NCBI GenBank assembly: GCA_946480995.1
Contig: CAMLMF010000174.1
Location: forward strand, 1-6,032
Origin: an uncultured Bdellovibrio sp.
GTDB lineage: Bacteria > Bdellovibrionota > Bdellovibrionia > Bdellovibrionales > Bdellovibrionaceae
Length of the DNA: 6,032 nucleotides
Reading direction: 5' to 3'
The notes beneath the pieces were generated by a model. The model saw nothing but the letters and a program-made list of their open reading frames with translations. It was not told the DNA's origin and did not search any database. A program made the position numbers and the translations under genes. This document shows positions 1 to 4,729 of the stretch, in pieces (positions within the stretch are counted from its first letter, which is position 1; each line of letters starts with the position of its first letter).

Positions 1-532
1 TGGCGATTTTTTCGACCAAGATGTCTTGGGCGCCTTTAAGCGCTTCTTCGTAGGTCACGATTTTCGCCGTTGGATTTAAGAAAGCTTTGGCTTTCATTTC
101 CATAGTCATGTCGTCTTTAACAAGACCATGCCCCATGTCCCAAATCCATTGCGCCAAAGGCTCCAAACCGGCTTCGCGCGCGATTGTTGCTTTGGTTTTT
201 TTCTTTTTCTTGAACGGTTTGTAGATTTCTTCAAGCTCACCCAGATCCCACGACATTTCGATGCGCTTTTGCACTTCGGCCGTCAGATTGTTTTGCTCGC
301 CGATCTCTTTAATCAAGAACGCTTTACGCTTAACAATTTCGTTGAAAGTTTCGTGACCTTCGATCACCGCGCGAATTTGAACCTCGTCCAAATTGCCGGT
401 TTTCTCTTTACGGTAACGTGCGATGAATGGGACAGTAGCACCCTCTGCTGCGAGCTCAATAACAGCCTGAGCTGATTTTGCATTAACAGTAGGAGCAATA
501 CGCGCCAAATAACTCTGAAGAGCCTGATCCAT
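1..532 (-). CDS. tex: Tex-family transcription accessory protein, N-terminal part (runs off left edge)
   Basis: Reverse-strand reading from the ATG at 532-530 stays open for 177 codons to the window edge. Tex (YhgF) proteins are cytoplasmic nucleic-acid-binding proteins linked to transcription; the family is normally about 720-790 residues, so roughly a quarter is present. What I see matches the Tex N-terminal helical region: VPFIARYRKEKTGNLDE at residues 34-50, then YKPFKKKKKTKATIAREAGL at 104-123 followed by EPLA, both strongly conserved in the family. The RuvC-like (YqgF), helix-hairpin-helix and S1 RNA-binding domains would lie beyond the left edge and cannot be checked. The start is supported by an AGAGG Shine-Dalgarno-like sequence a few bases upstream and by the MDQ beginning, typical in length for Tex. 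It lies 81 bp downstream of infA on the same strand, but a hairpin and a possible promoter lie between them, so it may be its own transcription unit. Confidence 0.93.
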   Translation of the reverse strand, partial: MDQALQSYLARIAPTVNAKSAQAVIELAAEGATVPFIARYRKEKTGNLDEVQIRAVIEGHETFNEIVKRKAFLIKEIGEQNNLTAEVQKRIEMSWDLGELEEIYKPFKKKKKTKATIAREAGLEPLAQWIWDMGHGLVKDDMTMEMKAKAFLNPTAKIVTYEEALKGAQDILVEKIA

Positions 533-554
533 AGTACCTCTAGATTTAATTGGA

Positions 555-583
555 AGTTTTGAGTGATTAAATCAAATTGTCAA
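555..583 (-). promoter_or_regulatory. Possible sigma70-type promoter for tex
   Basis: On the minus strand a perfect TTGACA (583-578) is followed after 17 bp by AAAACT (560-555), a weak -10 match (3 of 6). Transcription would start near 548, giving a leader of about 16 nt that contains the AGAGG ribosome-binding site. The -35 sits inside a 13-bp palindrome. The -35 is convincing; the -10 is weak. Confidence 0.35.
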
Positions 584-586
584 TTT
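574..586. repeat. Perfect 13-bp palindrome AAATTG-T-CAATTT
   Basis: AAATTG (574-579) and CAATTT (581-586) are exact reverse complements around one central base. The palindrome contains the TTGACA -35 candidate of tex, the position an operator would take. It could also come from AT-rich sequence by chance, or act as part of the infA terminator region. Confidence 0.45.
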
Positions 587-607
587 CACTTCGACAATGT
601 CGAAGTG
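587..607 (-). terminator. Hairpin downstream of infA, likely terminator or processing stem
   Basis: CACTTCGAC (587-595) and GTCGAAGTG (599-607) form a perfect 9-bp stem with a 3-nt loop, starting 7 nt past the infA stop at 614. On the minus strand it is followed by AAATTGACAATTTGATTT, which is T-containing but not a clean U-run. It is therefore a weaker intrinsic terminator than the one at 3021-3054. It could instead be a 3'-end stabilising or partial read-through element between infA and tex. Confidence 0.6.
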
Positions 608-613
608 TTTTAT

Positions 614-832
614 TTATTTATGACGGAACATAATGAGGCCGTGACTTGGATCGTAAGGTGACACACCCACGCTCACACGGTCGCCGACAACCACGCGAAT
701 ATTAAAGCGTCTCATTTTTCCGCACAGTTTGGCGTTAATGATAGCCTTGTTTTCAAGTTCAATTTTGTAAAGACCCCCAGCGAGGGCGTCGATTACTTTT
801 CCGTCTATTTGTACTAAATCGTCTTTTGCCAT
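614..832 (-). CDS. infA: Translation initiation factor IF-1
   Basis: IF-1 binds the 30S ribosomal A site during initiation, alongside IF-2 and IF-3. The 72-residue product has exactly the usual bacterial IF-1 length and is a single S1/OB-fold domain. Family hallmarks are visible: MAKDD at the start, GKV around residue 11, the YKIELEN strand at 22-28, the GKMRRFNIRVVVGDRVSV segment at 38-55, and the C-terminal SPYDPSHGLIMFR at 58-70 (compare TPYDLSKGRIVFR in other bacteria). The start is fixed by the conserved MAK beginning and the family length. No Shine-Dalgarno-like sequence precedes the ATG (TTTACCTGC upstream), which is unusual for a highly expressed gene. The gene follows the H1-like protein by 50 nt on the same strand and is followed by a 9-bp stem-loop. 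It lacks the ribosomal-protein or map/secY neighbours often seen with infA. Confidence 0.96.
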   Translation of the reverse strand: MAKDDLVQIDGKVIDALAGGLYKIELENKAIINAKLCGKMRRFNIRVVVGDRVSVGVSPYDPSHGLIMFRHK

Positions 833-841
833 GCAGGTAAA

Positions 842-870
842 TTAGTAGGTCAGATTGCAGCGCCTTGCAA
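842..870 (-). promoter_or_regulatory. Possible promoter immediately upstream of infA
   Basis: On the minus strand TTGCAA (870-865) and TACTAA (847-842) are spaced by 17 bp. A start point 6-8 bases past the -10 would fall about 0-5 nt before the infA ATG, giving a leaderless or nearly leaderless mRNA. This agrees with the absence of a Shine-Dalgarno sequence, but the -10 match is poor (3 of 6) and infA could equally be co-transcribed with the gene upstream. Confidence 0.28.
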
Positions 871-871
871 T
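854..871 (-). repeat. Inverted repeat ATTGCA-6-TGCAAT upstream of infA
   Basis: ATTGCA (854-859) and TGCAAT (866-871) are exact reverse complements separated by 6 bases, centred about 30 bp upstream of the infA start. It overlaps the possible infA -35, so it may be an operator, or a small mRNA stem if infA is read through from the H1-like gene. A 6-bp arm is short enough to occur by chance. Confidence 0.35.
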
Positions 872-882
872 AATTTTCTGCC

Positions 883-1449
883 CTATGACAATTTCCTATT
901 GCTGATCAGCATTCGTTTTCCGTCCTGAAAAAGGACTTCCAAACGATCGTATTCATTAGAAAGGATATATCCCCATCCAAAAATTTTGTGCTGCAGCGGA
1001 GTTTTGGCCTCAAATTGTCCGCCAATACTGTATGCCGGAGCTTTCATGCCTTGATACTTTTCATGCAGCTCAGTCCATTTTGCCTGATCTTCAGAAAGAC
1101 CGGACTTATCAACTTTGGCTTTTTTGCCTTTTTTTGTTGCAGGCTCTTCCGCCACAACAGCCGCACTTTTCTTTTCCGCTTTTGCAGGCTTTTCGACAGC
1201 CGCAGGAGCAACCGCTTTTGGTGCCGCCACAGCTACGGGTTTTTCAACCTTTGCTGGCTTCGCCGCCTTCTGAGGTTTTGCTGCGACAGGCGCTGGAGCC
1301 TTCGCTTTCACTTCCTTAGCAACCGGTTTTGCAACTTTCGCAGGAGCCTTTTTTGCCGCAGGTTTCGCAGCCGCTTTCGCCGCTGGTTTTGCTACAGCTT
1401 TTTTAGCTTTTGCTGCAGGTGCTTCCTTTTTCGCTGCCTTTTTAGCCAT
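883..1449 (-). CDS. Histone H1-like Lys/Ala/Pro-rich protein with C-terminal Tudor/SH3-like domain
   Basis: The 188-residue product has two parts. Residues 2 to about 116 are low-complexity and basic, built almost only from Lys, Ala, Pro and Val in AAK, AKP and KPA repeats, like eukaryotic H1 tails and bacterial H1-like DNA-binding proteins. Residues 117-188 are ordinary folded sequence; within it, 151-186 (PLQHKIFGWGYILSNEYDRLEVLFQDGKRMLISNRK) resembles the H-x-x-FG-x-G-x-V ... V-x-F-x-DG-x-K-x-L pattern of the Tudor-like domain at the C-terminus of UvrD/PcrA helicases and of CarD-type RNA polymerase-binding domains. That similarity is by eye. A role as nucleoid-associated or transcription-linked DNA-binding protein is inference. 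The ATG at 1449 is chosen because AGAGGA lies 6 nt before it and the repeat begins there; an ATG at 1506 would add 19 unrelated residues and lacks a ribosome site. It lies directly upstream of infA and divergent from lpxD. Confidence 0.85.
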   Translation of the reverse strand: MAKKAAKKEAPAAKAKKAVAKPAAKAAAKPAAKKAPAKVAKPVAKEVKAKAPAPVAAKPQKAAKPAKVEKPVAVAAPKAVAPAAVEKPAKAEKKSAAVVAEEPATKKGKKAKVDKSGLSEDQAKWTELHEKYQGMKAPAYSIGGQFEAKTPLQHKIFGWGYILSNEYDRLEVLFQDGKRMLISNRKLS

Positions 1450-1507
1450 CTCATTTCCTCTCAGATTTAAAGGTGAGAAAAGATCGAAAAGTATTTCATT
1501 AAGCACA

Positions 1508-1538
1508 TTTATACTATCACCCAGTGACTTGACATCAA
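1508..1538 (-). promoter_or_regulatory. Probable promoter for the H1-like gene
   Basis: On the minus strand, TTGATG (1538-1533) precedes two overlapping -10 candidates: TAGTAT (1516-1511, 16-bp spacer) and TATAAA (1513-1508, 19-bp spacer). Transcription would begin near 1500, giving a leader of about 50 nt that ends in the AGAGGA ribosome-binding site. The -35 overlaps that of the divergent lpxD promoter. Confidence 0.45.
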
Positions 1539-1555
1539 AAAAATATTAGTAAAAT
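1529..1555 (+). promoter_or_regulatory. Probable lpxD promoter
   Basis: A perfect TTGACA (1529-1534) is followed after 15 bp by TAAAAT (1550-1555, 5 of 6 matches to TATAAT). The spacer is short but both boxes are strong and the spacer is A-rich. Transcription would start near 1562, which places the ATG at 1554 inside the promoter and makes the ATG at 1575 the first usable start. Confidence 0.5.
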
Positions 1556-1563
1556 GTTAGCGC

Positions 1564-1567
1564 GAGG
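1564..1567 (+). promoter_or_regulatory. lpxD ribosome-binding site that decides the start
   Basis: GAGG lies 7 nt before the ATG at 1575. The in-frame ATG at 1554 has only AAAATATTAGTAAA before it and no such site. This favours 1575, giving a 348-residue LpxD. Confidence 0.6.
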
Positions 1568-1574
1568 CATCACT

Positions 1575-2621
1575 ATGATTACAGCTGAAGTTATTAAAGA
1601 GTTAAATTCTTCCGACCTAACTTTTATTTCGGGAAACTTGAGTGCCGTGGCAAGCAAAGTTTTGCCACCGGATCTTAGCGATTCAGAAAGTTTGGTCTTT
1701 GCCGGGAAACCGGATCAACTAGCCGCAGCCCTAAAAGCCAAAGCTCCTATTCTGGTTTTGCATAAGTCTTTACCACCCCCGCAAGATGCCCATGTCACGG
1801 TTTTCCAAACCGGGTCAGTGCAACTGGCGATGGCCGCCATCTTGCCTCTTTTTGATGGCAAAATGAATCGCTTCACTCAAGAAGTAAAAATTCATCCCAG
1901 CGCCGTCATCCACCCCACAGCCCACCTCGGAAAAAATGTTGGAGTGGGTCCTTATGTTGTCATCGGCGAACACGCCAAGATCGGCGACGGCGCAACCCTT
2001 GGCGCGCACTGCGTGGTCGAAAGTTTTGCTGAAGTCGGCGATCACACCTTGTTGCACCCACAAGTTTTTGTGGGCGCACACTGCACTGTTGGATCTCACT
2101 GCGAAATTCATCCGCACACGACGATTGGTTCTGACGGCTTTTCTTTCGCGATGACTCGCGAAGGAGTCTATAAAAAAGTTCCCCAAATCGGCAAAGTCGT
2201 GATCGGCAATCACGTCGAAATCGGCAGCAACTGTGCCATTGATCGTGCCGCTTTAACTGAAACTAAAATCGGCAATGGCACCAAGATGGATAATCTTTGC
2301 CACATTGCTCACAACGTGGCGATCGGCGAAAATTGCGCCATTGCAGCGGGACTTAAAGTTGCAGGGTCTAGTAAGATTGGTAACAACTGCATGTTCGGCG
2401 GCGACGCAGCGGTAGCAGATCATATCACCATCTGTGACGGCGTTATTATCGCTGGGCGCAGTGCTGTGACTTCGAATGTAACTGAGCCCGGACAGTACGG
2501 TGGCTATCCACTTGAACCACTGCGTGATGCCCTAAAAACTTTAGCTAACAAAACGCATCTTACTCGTATAAGAAAAGACCTAGCTCGAGTCATGAAGCAC
2601 TTGGGCCTTCAATCAGAGTAA
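1575..2621 (+). CDS. lpxD: UDP-3-O-(3-hydroxyacyl)glucosamine N-acyltransferase LpxD
   Basis: LpxD transfers a 3-hydroxyacyl chain from acyl carrier protein to the 2-amino group of UDP-3-O-acylglucosamine, the third step of lipid A synthesis, in the cytoplasm as a homotrimer. The 348-residue product (E. coli: 341) has an N-terminal uridine-binding domain (about 1-100), a left-handed beta-helix of hexapeptide repeats (about 106-300, starting [14 protein letters not shown] and including [16 protein letters not shown]), and a C-terminal helical tail (about 315-345). The catalytic His is H246 in [12 protein letters not shown], and H283 in ADHITI matches the second active-site His; their spacing of 37 equals that of E. 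coli H239 and H276. By the same gap-free alignment A297 stands where E. coli has Met290, the acyl-chain length ruler. Start: see the ribosome-binding site at 1564. It is followed by a membrane protein after 10 bp and is not beside fabZ, lpxA or bamA within the window. Confidence 0.95.
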   Translation: MITAEVIKELNSSDLTFISGNLSAVASKVLPPDLSDSESLVFAGKPDQLAAALKAKAPILVLHKSLPPPQDAHVTVFQTGSVQLAMAAILPLFDGKMNRFTQEVKIHPSAVIHPTAHLGKNVGVGPYVVIGEHAKIGDGATLGAHCVVESFAEVGDHTLLHPQVFVGAHCTVGSHCEIHPHTTIGSDGFSFAMTREGVYKKVPQIGKVVIGNHVEIGSNCAIDRAALTETKIGNGTKMDNLCHIAHNVAIGENCAIAAGLKVAGSSKIGNNCMFGGDAAVADHITICDGVIIAGRSAVTSNVTEPGQYGGYPLEPLRDALKTLANKTHLTRIRKDLARVMKHLGLQSE

Positions 2622-2631
2622 GGGAGATTTC

Positions 2632-2997
2632 ATGTCTTATCAGTTTTATAAAGTCCTACATCTTCTAGGCCTTATGCTTTTGTTTTTCGGCTTCGGAGGC
2701 TTGCTAGTTGCCAACTATGCAAAATTAGAACTTAAGAAAGCGGCACGCATTATGGCGTACGCGACTCATGGCCTTGGACTTTTATTAATTCTAGTCAGCG
2801 GCTTTGGCATGGCGGCCCGCCTGGGTCTTGTGTCTGGTTTGCCAGCATGGGTGCAAGCAAAAGTCGGCATCTGGGTTGTTTTGGGAATCGGTATCTCTTT
2901 GGTAAAACGCAAAGGCTATATCGGCTGGCCTGTCGCAGTTTTATTGTTGGGTCTTGGTACTTCCGCGGCGTTTATCGCTGTGAATAAGCCATTCTAG
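2632..2997 (+). CDS. Small four-helix integral membrane protein, unknown function
   Basis: The 121-residue product is almost entirely hydrophobic, with four predicted membrane helices at about residues 6-28, 40-62, 74-91 and 97-117, joined by short loops that include KLELKKA (31-37) and VKRKG (91-95). The positive loops suggest these two face the cytoplasm, with both ends outside, but this is a rough reading. One His lies in each of the first two helices (H10, H46), an arrangement seen in small haem-binding membrane proteins and in SirB2/CopD-like families; I cannot show that it binds haem. It follows lpxD by 10 bp with a good ribosome-binding site (AGGGAG, 2621-2626), so it is surely co-transcribed with lpxD. 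A role in envelope biology is suggested only by that linkage. A transcription terminator follows it. Confidence 0.85.
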   Translation: MSYQFYKVLHLLGLMLLFFGFGGLLVANYAKLELKKAARIMAYATHGLGLLLILVSGFGMAARLGLVSGLPAWVQAKVGIWVVLGIGISLVKRKGYIGWPVAVLLLGLGTSAAFIAVNKPF

Positions 2998-3005
2998 TTT
3001 TTTCG

Positions 3006-3020
3006 ATCTTTAAAAAAGAT
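3006..3020 (+). repeat. Small AT-rich stem-loop before the terminator
   Basis: ATCTTT (3006-3011) and AAAGAT (3015-3020) are exact reverse complements with an AAA loop, directly abutting the main terminator stem. On the minus strand its T-rich arm gives the T-run that follows the terminator stem, so it is probably part of the two-way terminator rather than a separate element. Confidence 0.4.
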
Positions 3021-3054
3021 AAAGCTCCGGCAGAATTCTGACGGAGCTTTTTTT
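3021..3054. terminator. Bidirectional intrinsic terminator between convergent units
   Basis: AAAGCTCCG (3021-3029) pairs perfectly with CGGAGCTTT (3042-3050). The loop holds a further self-complementary CAGAATTCTG (3031-3040), so the stem can extend after one G/A mismatch. On the plus strand a run of seven T (3048-3054) follows, ending the lpxD unit 24 bp after its last stop. On the minus strand the same stem is followed by ATCTTTTTT, serving the convergent unit whose last stop is at 3098. Confidence 0.9.
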
Positions 3055-3097
3055 ATGTCTGATTTTTTTCGCGCATCAGGGACATCAGCCCTCGTCT

Positions 3098-3538
3098 TTA
3101 TTCTACGTTGCACTCGGCTTTGTATTGTTGGTTCTTGATGCTGAGTGAAGAGACGTTTTCCGCAACGAATTCTGAGGAGATCTCTTTGTCGTTCACTGCG
3201 AAGTTCACTAATACATTGATCGCAGTTTCAGATCGTTTTTGGAAGTCTTGTTCTAACAGAACTTGCAATTGGATTTGATCTAAACCTGCTTGCAAACGCA
3301 TTTGGCGGAACAAGCCGGCATGATCGTCCATTTTTACGACCATAAACTTTTCTTTAAAAGTCGCAAGCTCTTCACCGTCTGCTGCCATCACTGAACATGA
3401 CAACGCAGAATACTCATTAAAAGCCTTCGCTTTATTTTTAGCTTCAGTTGCTGCCAAAGGAGCTTCGCCTGACTCCGCCGCTAAAGTTGTTCCAGAGACA
3501 CCTAAAATTAAACCTAATACGATAAGTACGGCCTTCAT
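3098..3538 (-). CDS. Small exported protein of unknown function, one probable disulfide
   Basis: The 146-residue product starts with a typical Sec signal peptide: MK, a hydrophobic stretch AVLIVLGLILGV (3-14), then SGTTLAAES with likely cleavage near residue 20 or 21. The mature part is soluble, rich in Ala, Glu and Lys, and predicted mixed; it has exactly two Cys, C48 in ALSCSV and C143 in KAECNVE, near opposite ends of the mature chain. In the periplasm they could form one disulfide closing the domain. The lack of a lipobox means it is not a lipoprotein. I do not recognise a family. The ATG at 3538 is chosen because AAGGGG lies 6 nt before it and the signal peptide begins there; ATGs at 3583 and 3544 lack a suitable ribosome site, and the former would overlap the upstream gene. 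It lies 14 nt after the methyltransferase stop, hence co-transcribed. Confidence 0.82.
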   Translation of the reverse strand: MKAVLIVLGLILGVSGTTLAAESGEAPLAATEAKNKAKAFNEYSALSCSVMAADGEELATFKEKFMVVKMDDHAGLFRQMRLQAGLDQIQLQVLLEQDFQKRSETAINVLVNFAVNDKEISSEFVAENVSSLSIKNQQYKAECNVE

Positions 3539-3552
3539 ATTCATCCCCTTTT

Positions 3553-4677
3553 TTAGAACATTGAGTATTTTAAGAAACGGCATTCAATGTTGCCATTGAA
3601 GACGAAATGCTTGCGCGTTGATTTCAATTTTAAATCCGCAATCAATTCTTTATTCCCTGAAAGGATCCACGCATCCCACCCTTTAAAGCGATGTTTCAAC
3701 GTGAAGCTTAAATCACGATATACGTCACGCAGATTGTCTTCATCACCGATACGCGCGCCGTACGGAGGATTGATGATGATCATGCCTTTTTCAACAGGAG
3801 GTTCGACCGTTGCGACGGGCTCTTTTTTAAATTCAATCACGTCATCGACACCCGCACGTTTGGCGTTGTCTTTAGCGTTATTTAAAACTTTGCGATCGAT
3901 ATCAAAACCATAGAATTTAAATGGCAGCTCTTCGATTTCAGCATCCATAGCTTCTTGCACGACTTTATCCCAAGCTTCTGGTTCGTAGTTCAACCAGTTT
4001 TGGAAACCAAAACGTTTACGGCTGATACCAGGCGCGATATTTTTCGCCATCATCGCCGCTTCAATCAAAAATGTTCCTGAACCGCACATGAAATCCACAA
4101 GGGGGCTTTTTTTATCCCACTCTGTCACCATGATAAGGCCCGCTGCTAAATTTTCTTTTAGTGGAGCTTCCCCGACTTCTTTGCGGTAACCACGCTTAAA
4201 CAAGCTGTCACCTGAAGTATCAATCGCCACGTTGAATTGATTTTTAATTGCACGCACGTGAATACGTAAAGACGGATTTTCGTTGTCCACGTCAGGGCGT
4301 ACGCCGAATTTGTCACGGAACTGGTCAACGATGGCGTCTTTCACTTTCATCGCGACATAGCGCTGGTCGCGCATCATCGATTCAGTAACACTCGCATCGA
4401 TCGAAATCGTTTGCGTTGGTTTGATGTATTTTGTGAAGTCGTGACGAAGAATTTGATTATAAAGTTCTTCGGGCTGGTAGGCTGTAAAATCCAAAACAGG
4501 TTTCAAGATACGGCTAGCAAGGCGCGAATGCAGATTCGCTTTGTAGCAACCTTCCCAGTTGGATTCAAAGAAAACACCACCGATATATTTATCGGTTACT
4601 TTCAATCCAAGATCTTTTAATTCTTGTTCTAGAGGTTCTACGAGTCCACGAGCTGTGGAGGCAAAAAATTCAGGCAT
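3553..4677 (-). CDS. THUMP-domain class I RNA methyltransferase, RlmL/YpsC family
   Basis: Proteins of this family (COG0116) use S-adenosylmethionine to methylate the N2 of a guanine in 23S rRNA; in E. coli the RlmL part makes m2G2445. The 374-residue product is close to B. subtilis YpsC and much shorter than E. coli RlmL (702), which is fused to RlmK; here the RlmK half is absent. Seen in order: N-terminal ferredoxin-like part with FFASTARGLVEPLEQEL (4-20), THUMP domain (about 45-155), the LFKRGYRK linker motif (159-166), APLKENLAAGLI (171-182), SAM-binding motif I VDFMCGSGTF (194-203), FYGFDID (255-261), and catalytic NPPYG (303-307). Start: AAAGGA lies 7 nt before the ATG, and MPEFFASTA is the family beginning. 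It follows the ETF oxidoreductase by 52 nt. Methylation target is inferred from the family; rRNA is likely but the exact base cannot be told. Confidence 0.93.
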   Translation of the reverse strand: MPEFFASTARGLVEPLEQELKDLGLKVTDKYIGGVFFESNWEGCYKANLHSRLASRILKPVLDFTAYQPEELYNQILRHDFTKYIKPTQTISIDASVTESMMRDQRYVAMKVKDAIVDQFRDKFGVRPDVDNENPSLRIHVRAIKNQFNVAIDTSGDSLFKRGYRKEVGEAPLKENLAAGLIMVTEWDKKSPLVDFMCGSGTFLIEAAMMAKNIAPGISRKRFGFQNWLNYEPEAWDKVVQEAMDAEIEELPFKFYGFDIDRKVLNNAKDNAKRAGVDDVIEFKKEPVATVEPPVEKGMIIINPPYGARIGDEDNLRDVYRDLSFTLKHRFKGWDAWILSGNKELIADLKLKSTRKHFVFNGNIECRFLKYSMF

Positions 4678-4678
4678 G

Positions 4679-4708
4679 GGGCTGTCCTTTCTGTTGTTCA
4701 GAAAGCCC
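4679..4708 (-). promoter_or_regulatory. Stem-loop overlapping the methyltransferase ribosome-binding site
   Basis: In the minus-strand transcript GGGC (4708-4705) pairs with GCCC (4682-4679), and TTTCTG (4704-4699) pairs with CAGAAA (4693-4688), around an AACAA loop, with a 5-nt bulge GGACA on the 3' side. The Shine-Dalgarno AAAGGA (4690-4685) is partly in the stem and partly in the bulge, and the stem ends one base before the ATG. It could limit translation of the methyltransferase relative to the upstream oxidoreductase. There is no U-run, so it is not a typical terminator. Confidence 0.5.
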
Positions 4709-4729
4709 AGTCCCTATGCGCTGAGCCTT

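Noticed and set aside
128..475. Plus-strand open frame of 115 codons
   Set aside because: It lies antisense to the tex coding region, whose minus-strand translation matches the Tex family clearly; no ribosome site precedes it.
883..1449. Histone-fold protein
   Set aside because: The composition matches H1-type disordered tails only; no histone-fold helices are present in the C-terminal part.
988..1470. Plus-strand Arg/Phe/Cys-rich frame of 160 codons, and another at 1032-1319
   Set aside because: Both are antisense readings of the Lys/Ala-rich repeat in the H1-like gene; the composition is that of a reversed AAK/GCN repeat.
1450..1506. Longer start for the H1-like protein
   Set aside because: The extra 19 residues have no ribosome site and would begin at or before the likely transcription start; AGAGGA fits the ATG at 1449.
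1815..2213. Minus-strand frame of 132 codons inside lpxD
   Set aside because: Antisense to well-conserved hexapeptide-repeat coding sequence; no family resemblance.
3061..3097. Second terminator just after the exported-protein gene
   Set aside because: Only a 4-bp AGGG/CCCT stem can be drawn, too weak beside the strong stem at 3021-3050.
3539..3583. Longer start for the exported protein, overlapping the methyltransferase end
   Set aside because: It would place 15 mostly unrelated residues before a perfect signal peptide; AAGGGG is placed for the ATG at 3538.
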